Source: Chrysomallon squamiferum | Taxonomy: Eukaryota; Mollusca; Gastropoda; Neomphalida; Peltospiridae | DNA: 20,000 bases | Assembly (NCBI GenBank): GCA_012295275.1 | Contig: CM022678.1 | Coordinates: 18,568,478 to 18,588,477 of the forward strand | Direction of reading: 5' to 3' | Shown: one piece after another, positions 12,826-20,000 of the stretch | How positions within the stretch are numbered: position 1 is the stretch's first letter | Layout: every line of letters starts with the position of its first letter | The notes under the pieces: model-generated | The model's database searches: none | Seen by the model: only the letters and a program-made list of their open reading frames with translations | Told to the model about the DNA's origin: nothing | Translations under genes and position numbers: made by a program

Positions 12826-13819
12826 CAAACACACAGACACACACACACACACACACACACATATATCATTCATTTATTTATTGTTTGTTTGTTTGCTTAC
12901 AGTAATGAGACACGAATTTGTTGTGACTGTCAAACTAAAGACTATTTTCCTGTGTGTGGAGATGATGGTGTTGATTATTTCTCTCCTTGTCATGCTGGGT
13001 GTACGTCTGTCAGCAAGTCTGTGAGTTTTATTATTAGTAGTAGTATTACTATTACTACTACTACTATTACTAGTTAGTATTATTATTTATATTATTACTA
13101 CTATTACTACTACTACTATTATTATTATTATTATTATTATTATTAGTAGTAGTAGTAGTAGTAGTAGTAGTAATATTTCTGGTGTTAGTATTAGTAGTAA
13201 GAAGCAACAGTAATAAAATAGTTGTAATTCTACTTGTATAGTTAAAGTAATATTAGTGGTAAAAGCAGTAGGAGTACTTGTAGAAATAACAGAGCTGCCT
13301 TTGTTGTTGAAGTTGTATGAGCAGTTGCTGCTGTTGTAGTAATAGTAGTAGTTATTTTTGTTGTTGATGTTGTGATTGTTGTGGTTGTAATAGCTGTTGT
13401 AGTTGTATTTATTTATTAATTCTGTTAATTACTAATTAGATACTGAACCATTCAATAATTCATTCATTCATTCATTCATTAGTTCGAGGGTTTCACGAAC
13501 TGCTCGTGCGTGGACGGACCCCTGGGGACAACCACGCCCGGACTGTGTGAGACGGACTGCAAGATGCTGTACGTGTACCTGGGGATGATCATCACGACGT
13601 TGTTTGCTGTCACTCTCTCCAACATGCCGTCTTTCATTTCAGCTATCAGGTACTTATCACTGTTGAACGGTTGTTTGTTTATTCATGTCTAGTTCCCATG
13701 TCAGTCTTTCTTTGATTTCAGTCGTTCGTTCTGTGAACGTATTATTTATTTATTTATTTGTTTGTTTGTTTCAGTTATTAAGGATTAATCATATATTTTA
13801 TTATGTATGGCTTCTGCTG

Positions 13820-13860
<41 letters not shown>

Positions 13861-14502
13861 ATCCAAACTAACAAGGTAAGAAAGTAAATAAGTAACTAAA
13901 CAAATAAATAAGTAAAACAAATAAAGTCACTTGTAATTAGATCGCACACGCACACACGCACACACACATACACGAATAAAACCATAAATTGTTATGTTCT
14001 ATTTCACAGATCCATTCCTGAATCAGAGAAACCTCTAGCCCTAGGCGTTATTGGCTTCTTAAACAACCTCCTAGGTAAATATCTACTTAGTTCTCTTGCT
14101 ACATTTTAGCAGTTTAAAACAGTATGAAACATAATCTGTGAGGATGATAACAGTAATGATACACGTTTTTTTTTTTTTTTTCTAGGATGGTTTCCGGGGC
14201 CAGTAGCATTCGGTCGCCTGGTAGATACAACTTGTACTCAGTGGGCGACAACGTGCACGGGGACGGGCAACTGTTTGCTGTTCGACATGACGCTGTTTCG
14301 CAGTCGCTACCATCTCCTGCATCTGGGCGCTCGAGCACTGTGTGCTCTCTTTTACGTCCTCGCGTTCGTCGTAGCGAAGAACAAGCAGACGGCGTTTTAC
14401 GAAGAAAGCCTGGAGATCGTGGTGCCAGAAGAGGAAATTCTGATGAATGAGAAGGAAAAACCTTCCGTGTCTGACAATAGTTCTACGCAGAATGAAAACT
14501 GA
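8166..14502 (+). CDS. SLCO: Organic anion transporting polypeptide (OATP, SLCO family), 9 coding exons, 654 aa
   Basis: Sodium-independent plasma-membrane transporter of the OATP family, which carries amphipathic organic anions. Exons: 8166-8829, 9153-9239, 10524-10712, 11499-11663, 11984-12176, 12903-13020, 13483-13649, 14010-14074, 14186-14502. All introns are GT-AG and their phases (1,1,1,1,2,0,2,1) join in frame to a TGA at 14500-14502; total 1965 bp. Twelve hydrophobic segments fit the family. The superfamily signature D-x-R-W-[IV]-G-A-W-W-x-G-[FL]-L is at residues 258-270 as DPNWIGAWWLGFL, with Asn in place of Arg. A Kazal-like cysteine-rich loop lies at about 433-500 and an FG-x-L-[IV]-D-x-x-C-x-x-W motif at 558-569. 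Length is typical. The start is the first in-frame ATG (8166); a 5' UTR acceptor near 8092 is possible but weak. The substrate cannot be read from sequence. The family call is very secure. Confidence 0.95.
9536..9614 (+). repeat. (TTA)n and (AATG)n microsatellites in SLCO intron 2
   Basis: TTA units to about 9588, then AATGAATG units. The rest of this 1284-bp intron (9240-10523) is AT-rich and non-coding, with a TATG repeat (9660-9680), GTA (10199-10221) and TTC/TTA (10428-10476) runs. Confidence 0.9.
10896..10989 (+). repeat. (GA)n microsatellite in SLCO intron 3
   Basis: About 94 bp of GA following GATA units. The rest of this 786-bp intron is AT-rich, with TTC and ATT runs at 11322-11412. 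Confidence 0.95.
11692..11815 (+). repeat. (AAAT)n/(AAT)n microsatellite in SLCO intron 4
   Basis: Begins about 25 bp after the exon 4 donor and fills nearly half of the 320-bp intron. It is followed by a CATC repeat (11887-11925). Confidence 0.9.
12272..12586 (+). repeat. 31-bp CpG-rich minisatellite in SLCO intron 5, about 10 units
   Basis: The unit is ACGTACGTAA, CGTAACACAA, CGTAAAGCGG, T (31 bp). The inner six units are nearly identical, differing mainly at CGTAAC/CATAAC, and the outer units decay. Each has the palindrome ACGTACGT and about five CpGs in otherwise CpG-poor, AT-rich DNA. The long minus-strand reading frames across it only reflect the repeat. A TA microsatellite (12602-12645) and ACAT repeat follow. 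Confidence 0.9.
12903..13649 (+). CDS. SLCO: SLCO coding exons 6-7: Kazal-like extracellular loop 5 and TM10
   Basis: Exon 6 (12903-13020) and exon 7 (13483-13649), with the intron between them in phase 0. They carry ten cysteines (439, 440, 442, 451, 462, 466, 479, 481, 494, 498) in the OATP loop-5 order, including P-V-C-G, S-P-C-H-A-G-C and N-C-S-C. Cys420 in exon 5 may be an eleventh. In the family these cysteines are disulfide-bonded and needed for surface expression. Sequons are at Asn434 and Asn478. TM10 follows at about 501-521 and ends in the short cytoplasmic turn with I-R-S (527-529), which is split across the next intron. Confidence 0.9.
13021..13482 (+). other. SLCO intron 6, triplet-rich
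   Basis: Imperfect TAC/TTA/GTA triplets (13034-13170) then GTT/GTA-rich text and an ATTC run before the acceptor ATTCATTAG. No exon was seen inside. Confidence 0.75.
14186..14502 (+). CDS. SLCO: SLCO terminal coding exon: TM11 end, TM12, acidic cytoplasmic tail
   Basis: Follows a long T tract and TTCTAG acceptor. It encodes W-F-P-G-P-V-A-F-G-R-L-V-D (551-563), then a short loop with Cys566, Cys573 and Cys579, TM12 (about 596-614) and a 40-residue tail rich in Glu, Asn and Ser. There is no obvious PDZ-binding C-terminus (it ends T-Q-N-E-N). The last 85 bp of the exon lie inside a local direct duplication that continues into the 3' flank. Confidence 0.93.
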
Positions 14503-14985
14503 AAACTTACGTAGAAAATATATAATACAATTTTTTTACTCGGATATTACGAACGCGCCCAGCACATATTAATTGTGGTTGATATTTTGTTTGTTTATTT
14601 TTCATATTGATCTTGTGTGTTTACTATGTAAACCAAAAAAAAAAAAAAAATATATATTATAATCATTATAATAATGATAATGATATAATGACGATAATTA
14701 CAACAACAACAACAACAACAACGTGATGCCAGAAGATAAATTCTGATGAAACAGAAAGAAAAACGTATCTCTGAGATTACTGCTGGGATGTTACTAACGT
14801 ACACAGCACACATAATTGTAGTTAATATTTTGTTTAAGTATTTTTCATATTGAATTTGTATGTTTACTATGTAAACAACCAGAAACTGATGATGCTCGTC
14901 ATAATGATGATGATATAATGAAGATAATAATAATAATACAACACATACTTGTAGCTAATGTTTTGTTGGCGGCCAATCTGTGTTA
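14418..14985 (+). repeat. Degenerate direct duplication of the SLCO coding tail and 3' flank
   Basis: Copy A begins at 14418 inside the last exon (CGTGGTGCCAGAAGAGG) and copy B at 14722 (CGTGATGCCAGAAGATA). The two stay alignable through ATTCTGATGAA, then AGCACA(C/T)AT-AATTGT (about 14561 and 14805), then TTTTTCATATTGA and TTTACTATGTAAAC (to about 14633 and 14877), then ATAATGATGATATAATG-like text. Copy B lacks about 60 bp that includes the stop-codon region. A third fragment (about 14940-14972) repeats ACACATA-TTGTAG-TAAT-TTTTGTT. Copy B is not coding: its frame is broken within ten codons of the match. Confidence 0.7.
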
Positions 14986-14990
14986 ATAAA
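14985..14990 (+). terminator. Candidate poly(A) signal of the SLCO gene
   Basis: AATAAA 483 nt past the stop codon; a second AATAAA is at 15042-15047. No nearer canonical hexamer was seen between 14503 and 14984. Use of either site is inferred. Confidence 0.35.
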
Positions 14991-15337
14991 CTATGATTCT
15001 TGGGAGATTGCCTAAAGTGAGGCACATCATTTTTCACAGAAAATAAATCGCACAAAGTAAGATAGAGCAATAAGTTTTTGTAATAATCCTTTATATTTCA
15101 CTAAAACTGGTTTTATGTAAAATTGTATGAAACTTACCCAGGAACTCAATAACAATATCGGGGAAATCTAATAAAAATTTCAAATGTTCACCAGTAGTCT
15201 TGTTCTGACTGACTTACAAGTGAAAGGTTAAAAAAAAAAAACTGTTTTGTTTTTCATACTTGTTACAACTGTGATCCATTCTCGATAGATGGGGAAAGTT
15301 TCAACCATATCAACCACTGAGCGATATTTATAACAAT

Positions 15338-15338
<1 letters not shown>

Positions 15339-15388
<50 letters not shown>
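15339..15388 (+). repeat. (CA)n microsatellite in the SLCO/secreted-protein convergent spacer
   Basis: About 24 CA units. The rest of the spacer (15060-15858) is AT-rich with an ATC triplet run (15660-15716); no gene was seen. Confidence 0.93.
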
Positions 15389-15829
15389 AGTAAATTCGCT
15401 ATTATTTTTTATTTTTTTTTAAAGAAATGGTTAGCTATCGTTAATTTTATTGCCATGACTGTGGTATTTAGATAATAACCTGAATAAAATCTGCTGTAAT
15501 TAATTGTAATGATAAAACTGCGAAATACTCTTTACTTTAGTATGCTACAAAGTGTAATGAAATTACTATGGTTTCCAGGACACTGAAGTTACCTAGGTGA
15601 CTCGAATGCAGCAGAATTAAGTGAATAGCAGTTAAGATACATGCATTAAAATGTATTAATTTATTATTATTATCATCATTATCATCATCATCATCATGAT
15701 CATCATCATTATTATTATATGGTTTTATATTATCATTTACTTATATAACACGATAATTGTTGTCTATAGTTTTATAATAACAGAAGCAAACAAGACTAAA
15801 AAAAACAAATAAATAACGCATGACTATTG

Positions 15830-15835
15830 TTTATT
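15830..15835 (-). terminator. Candidate poly(A) signal of the secreted-protein gene
   Basis: AATAAA on the minus strand 23 nt beyond the stop codon, which would give a very short 3' UTR. In AT-rich DNA this hexamer is common by chance. Confidence 0.35.
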
Positions 15836-15858
15836 ACTATTAATAAAACCCTGACTAA

Positions 15859-17904
15859 TCATTGTTTATGAGAAGGCCAGTTAGGATGCCCGCCCGAGGA
15901 ATAGACCCCCCGGAAGTAGTGAATACACGGTTTTGCCAGTGGAATTCCGTTGCTAGGGAACCCGTCGATGACTCTGAACATGGCGGCTTCCGATCCTTCA
16001 TGCCAAGAACGACAACTCCGAGGAAAGAATGATATCTGACACGGTTCCGCCTGCATTAATAACATTAATAATAACATCAACAACAGCAGCATAAGCAACA
16101 ACAACAACAACAACAACAAGACTAATAAGAATAACAATAATAATAATCACAACAAGAACAGCAAGAGCAAGTAATTCATTAATATACAAATGTAAAAACA
16201 AATCGGAGAAAAAAAAAATATAAATAAATATAAATAAAATTAAGCATTAATAAAATAAAAATATAAATTAAAATTAATTAGATAAAATTAAATTAAATTA
16301 AAATTAATTAGAACAAATTAAATTTAAATTAAAATTAATTAGAATAAATTAAATTTAAATTAAAATTAATTAGTATAAATTGAATTAAATACCTTATTGG
16401 TGTAGAAGGTTGTGAAGATCGGTTTGTTAGATGAGACTGCGTGAGTATAACCTGCTTCAATCATTCGATCAGAGATCGCTGGAAACCTGGAGTAGGCAAC
16501 CTAAACACAATACACACTATTACTATTTACACTGTTACTATTTACATTATTACACTATTATTATTTACACTATTACTATTTACACTATTACATTATTACT
16601 ATTTACACTGTTACTATTTACACTATTACTATTTACACTATTACATTATTTCTATTTACACTATTACTATTTACACTACTACTATTTACACTGTTACTAT
16701 TTACACTGTTACTATTTACACTATTACTATTTACACTATTACATTATTACTATTTACACTATTACTATTTACACTATTACATTATTACTATTTACATTAT
16801 CACAATTTACACTATTACTATTTACACTATTACATTATTACTATTTACATTATCACAATGTACATTATTACTATTTATATTATTACTATTTACACTGTTA
16901 CTATTTACATTATAACAATTTACATTATTACCATTTAAATTATTACTATTTACACTATTACTATTTACATTATTACTATTTACACTGTTACTATATACAT
17001 TATAATAATTTTTTGCTATTACTTCTGTTCTGTAATGACCACAATTTATATTATTCACACCTGTGTCATAACTATTATTTTGTATTAATTAATAGTTCTA
17101 TTAGGACTATTAATGTGTTTTTTTTATACTTATTCGGTTATGTTTTCCATATTCCATTATTACTAAATGTTTTATGAATACCGCTTCTTTTGTTATTACT
17201 TCTGTTATTCCTTCATATAACCATTTATAAAAAAGTAATGATTTTATGTGTGAAATGTATGTCGTTCAGCCTTTGTTGCTGTTGTTGTTACTGTAGTAGT
17301 AGTGGTAGTGGTGGTAGTAGTAGTAGTAGTAGTAGTAACAGTAGCAGTGTAGTGGTAATAGTATGTAGCAGTAACAGTATTGGTGATATTATTATTAGTA
17401 GTAGTAGTAGTAATAGTAATAACAGTAGTACTATTATAATGATGTTAATAGCAGAAGTACTTTTAGGAGTAGCAGTAGTCGTAGTAGTGGAGGTAGTTGT
17501 AGTAGATAGGAAAAAAACAACTAAAGGTATAATTTAACCTGAATATCAGTGCTGTTGAAAATATCGATCATGTGACGCGTTGCATCTTGGGATTTACCTC
17601 GCCAGATGAAGTTATTCATGCCGTCGCTGCGACGTCCCCAGTGCCAGCCTATAGAGAAATGAGTCTGCAGCCATCCACGTTGTTGTCTCCTGGCGTTCAC
17701 GACGATGTCGTTAAGCCTGTCAAGGTACGTAACTCTTGACGACAAGTCGCCATTTTTTATTTGCGAGTATGCTTCATTGTTGACTGCGACGCCGTCGAAT
17801 CTTTCTTCTGCGCAAGCTGTAAATAAATAAACAATAACAACAATAACAGTGAAAGCAGTAGCAGCAGCAACAACAACAGCAATAACAATAACAATAACAA
17901 TAAC

Positions 17905-17951
<47 letters not shown>

Positions 17952-18451
17952 GTGACACAAGAAAGATTTGGTCAGTACTCACTGGTGCAGTGGTCATTGT
18001 ACCAGACGACCTCCTTGACCAGTTCCGCTTCGGACACAGCCAAATCGCTGACCGCAAACAGGGCGTATATCTTCAGGTCTTCCACCTTCAGATGACCCTC
18101 GCTCAAGGCCGTTTTAACCAAGAGGACGTTGCTATCAGAACAGCGTCTCGCGCGGAACGCTTCCTTCAGCTTTTTGTGAACGTCCGAGAGAAAAATTCTC
18201 GAGATTTCTCTTCCCGCCGAATTGCACGTGTCCCAGAGCCACTGTCGTCTGCTGGGCGTGTCCCACGTGTGAGTGTAACACTCCGCGTCCGAGTTCTTCT
18301 GCCAGCGTAGGAATTTAGTGACGTCACATCCGGGTACTGTGTGATCGAAGCCTTTCGTCCAGACGTACATGGAGTAACCAGCGCGTTGTGTTCCTGAGTG
18401 GACACTAACCGCGGTCGTTATTCCGATAAGAAGCGAGACATACAGAGACAT
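15859..18451 (-). CDS. Secreted protein of unrecognised family, TIM-barrel-like pattern, 4 coding exons, 348 aa
   Basis: Minus-strand coding exons in order: 18451-17983, 17816-17539, 16500-16393, 16050-15859. The introns have phases 1, 0 and 0, with donors GTGAGT, GTTAAA and GTATTT and acceptors TTTACAG, GTTTAG and AATGCAG. The stop is TGA at 15861-15859. A signal peptide is likely at residues 1 to about 20 (hydrophobic core L-Y-V-S-L-L-I-G-I-T). Nine cysteines lie in the body (42, 58, 76, 104, 155, 158, 289, 298, 327). Hydrophobic strands alternate with helices: K-I-Y-A-L-F-A-V (127-134), F-D-G-V-A-V-N-N-E (163-171), H-F-S-I-G-W-H-W (209-216), M-I-D-I-F near 239-243, and C-I-H-Y-F-R-G-V-Y (327-335). 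This recalls glycoside-hydrolase-like (beta/alpha)8 barrels, with Glu171 as a candidate acid; that is inference only. The gene is convergent with the transporter. Confidence 0.78.
16265..16388 (+). repeat. AT-rich tandem repeat, 30-31 bp unit, 4 copies, in intron 3 of the secreted-protein gene
   Basis: Copies start at 16265, 16295, 16326 and 16357, each opening AAATTAAAATTAATTAG and followed by an A/T-only remainder. The array stops four bases short of the donor end of the 108-bp exon. The remaining intron (16051-16264) is AAC/AAT microsatellite and A-rich sequence. Confidence 0.8.
16393..16500 (-). CDS. Coding exon 3 of the secreted-protein gene (36 codons, embedded in repeats)
   Basis: Acceptor TTGTGTTTAG (to 16501) opens directly into V-A-Y-S-R-F-P-A-I-S in phase 0, and the exon ends in AAG before donor GTATTT at 16392. 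The exon is exactly 108 bp and stop-free. It is flanked by a 15-bp-period repeat array on one side and an AT-rich 31-bp repeat on the other, and is too short to stand out alone. Joining gives D-I-Q-V-A-Y and then T-N-K-A-E-P-C, with a regular strand/helix pattern. Leaving it out also keeps the frame, so skipping would be silent; its codon-like composition argues that it is real. Confidence 0.7.
16511..17005 (+). repeat. 15-bp-period tandem array (TATTTACACTATTAC type) in intron 2 of the secreted-protein gene
   Basis: About 30 variants of TATTTACACTATTAC, with occasional ACATTATTAC inserts of 10 bp and point changes to ACACTGTTAC or ACATTATCAC. A period divisible by three yields a 248-codon plus-strand frame with a five-residue repeat (L-H-Y-Y-Y type), which is not a credible gene. 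The rest of this intron (about 17006-17538) holds AT-rich text and a GTA-type imperfect microsatellite (about 17290-17515). Confidence 0.85.
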
Positions 18452-18467
18452 GTTTGTCGTCGTATCT
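18452..18467 (-). other. 5' UTR portion of the secreted-protein gene's first coding exon, with upstream acceptor
   Basis: On the minus strand a pyrimidine-rich stretch ends in GCTTTTAG at 18475-18468, followed by 16 nt of leader and the ATG at 18451-18449. This again implies an upstream non-coding exon, which was not located with confidence. Confidence 0.55.
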
Positions 18468-18854
18468 CTAAAAGCAAAAACAAGCAGGTGAAAGATTTGT
18501 GTAGATTATAATCACTGAGAGGTCACGTGAACAGTGACAGGTGTTGTTTCAGTGAGAATTACCAAACAGCGTGAAGTCTAAGTTAATTACAGGAAAAAAA
18601 AAAAAAAAAGAAGTATTGTCCTTCCCCAAGGTCGTTCTTTAATCAGTCAGGCTATGAACAAGCAAATATTTGTTTCTCAGTACCTTCGTTATATGGTAAT
18701 GCAGTATAAGGTAATGTAACATAACGTAACATGAAATTATATAATGTAATGTAATACAATGTAAAACATCCACTTCGTCTACTTCCACAGATATTATTAC
18801 TATTACTACTATTACTACTAATAATGATACTACTGTTACTACTACTACTATTAC

Positions 18855-19104
18855 TACTGGTGATACCACTACTATTACTAGTACTGCTACTACTATTACT
18901 ATTACTATTATTATTACTAATAATGCTGCAACTATTACTACTACTAGTAATATTACTATTACAACTATTATTACTACTACTAATGGTGCAACTATTACTA
19001 CTACTAGTAATATTACTATTACAACTATTGTTATGACTACTAATGGTGCAACTATTACTACTACTAGTAATATTACTATTACAACTATTACTGTTACTAC
19101 TACT
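18855..19104 (+). repeat. 60-bp minisatellite built from ACT triplets, about 3 strong copies
   Basis: Core units at about 18907, 18967 and 19027 share GGTGCAACTATTACTACTAC and then TAGTAATATTACTATTACAA, with a strict 60-bp period; flanking triplet text is a decayed form. It lies 0.4-0.65 kb upstream of the secreted-protein ATG. Long minus-strand frames (Val/Ile-rich and Ser/Asn-rich) are artefacts of the period. The 18640-18780 part just beside it is a TAATG-type degenerate repeat. Confidence 0.8.
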
Positions 19105-19332
19105 TCTGCTCGTCGCTCGTCCATAGCCCACATCATAAAAAAAAAAATAATAATAATAAAATAAAAAATAAAAAAATCAACCTCGAATGAACAGTATAGC
19201 CCAGACTGAAACTGAAACTGAAACTGAAACTGAAAAAAAAAAAAACACATTAACGTGCTAATCAGAGCAAGCTGTTGTGACAGGTCAGCGGGCGTGTCCG
19301 TCGCTGAAGTAGCCCAGACGACCTACCTCTCA

Positions 19333-19340
19333 TTTATATA
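19333..19340 (-). promoter_or_regulatory. TATA-like element, possible promoter of the secreted-protein gene
   Basis: TATATAAA on the minus strand, followed about 30 nt downstream by non-repetitive sequence of higher GC (about 19270-19320, with GGGCGTG-like text on the plus strand). If used, transcription would begin near 19305 and need a 5' UTR intron before 18467. This rests on position and motif only. Confidence 0.25.
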
Positions 19341-19860
19341 TTAAATGGATGCTTTGTCGCCGCAACTGGTTTCCCAAGCTTGTAAAGACTGAGTCACCAT
19401 AGAAAACGACTAAACCATTTAAACTAATAATATGCGAACAGTCAACTACAAACGCTCGTTGTGTAGACTGATAGGCACTTTCGTGGGAATCGGATGTAAA
19501 AAGTGAGACATTCACTGAGTTGAGTTCATTTCGATATTAACTGAAGAAAAATCTCAAATAATAAATGTCTGTAAGAAACAAATCCAAGATGGCCGACGAC
19601 GCTAATGGAAGATACAGAAAGTGACATATCTCTGGAACTGTTTGACTAACTTCAATAATGTTAGACTCTGTTTAGGGTTTTCAAACATGCCTGATAATAT
19701 GGAATATGGTTCAGGTCGACAGATCCATGCAAGAAGGTCAAGGTAAAGGTGCACCCGGTCTTCACACAAATAATGAAAGTATTAAAATGTAAAACTTTAT
19801 ATTGCTGTTTCTGTATTAGTGATACTATGTACGCAGATATTTTTACCATTGTCCCTACTA

Positions 19861-19875
19861 CTGCTGCTGCTTCTG

Positions 19876-19907
<32 letters not shown>

Positions 19908-19974
19908 GCTACCACTACCACCACCACTACTACTATTACTACTACTACTACTACTACTACTACTACCACTCACT
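19861..19974 (+). repeat. (CTA)n/(CCA)n triplet microsatellite
   Basis: ACT/ACC triplets producing Thr-rich and Val-rich frames. The region before it (19341-19860) is non-repetitive and of normal complexity, with a 61-codon minus-strand frame (19330-19515) that lacks supporting signals. Confidence 0.9.
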
Positions 19975-20000
19975 AGTGCTGCTCTTCTATAATGTTAAAC

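Noticed and set aside
14187-14450. Alternative 87-codon frame over the last SLCO exon
   Set aside because: It lacks the OATP motifs; the frame fixed by intron phase 1 continues the transporter.
15859-16137. Minus-strand frame starting with a Leu-rich run
   Set aside because: The Leu-rich start is intronic triplet repeat; only 16050-15859 is kept, as the terminal exon.
16431-17177. 248-codon plus-strand reading frame rich in Leu, His and Tyr
   Set aside because: It is the translation of a 15-bp-period tandem array, with no domain or splice context, and lies antisense within an intron.
17190-17537. Ser-rich 115-codon plus-strand frame
   Set aside because: An imperfect GTA microsatellite, antisense within the secreted-protein gene's intron 2.
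18639-19250. Val/Ile-rich and Ser/Asn-rich minus-strand frames
   Set aside because: Translations of ACT triplets with a 60-bp period, which keeps all frames open.
19330-19515. 61-codon minus-strand frame
   Set aside because: No start context, signal peptide or motif, and it overlaps the TATA-like element; not supported.

Overview
The window looks like nuclear DNA of an invertebrate animal, most likely a mollusc and perhaps a gastropod. Three genes carry spliceosomal introns with GT-AG borders and pyrimidine-rich acceptors. The introns and spacers are AT-rich and packed with long microsatellites (CT/GA, ATT, AC, AAAT) and several minisatellites. The transporter has the animal OATP layout. The mollusc assignment is inference from repeat style and protein character, not from a marker gene.

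Layout. 1-2480: spacer, microsatellites, a possible minus-strand exon (1300-1422) and a possible 5' UTR exon ending at 1976. 2481-4095, plus strand: a claudin/PMP22-like four-TM protein of 183 aa in three coding exons. 4096-8165: about 4 kb without a recognisable gene, holding a tRNA-derived SINE-like element (about 6135-6300) and a long AGTAT-type satellite (about 6850-7420). 8166-14502, plus strand: a complete organic anion transporting polypeptide (OATP/SLCO) of 654 aa in nine coding exons whose phases all join in frame. 14418-14985: degenerate direct duplications of the transporter's last coding segment and 3' flank. 15859-18451, minus strand: a 348-aa secreted protein of unrecognised family in four coding exons, TIM-barrel-like in its strand/helix pattern; one exon of 36 codons is hidden between two tandem-repeat arrays. 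18468-20000: its upstream region, with a 60-bp minisatellite and a TATA-like element, then more spacer.

The three genes do not form an operon or an evident pathway. The first two are on the plus strand; the third converges on the transporter. Two encode membrane proteins (a junction-type tetraspan and a plasma-membrane transporter) and the third a secreted protein. Most long reading frames in the window are translated simple repeats, not genes. No prokaryotic, viral or CRISPR-like system was seen.
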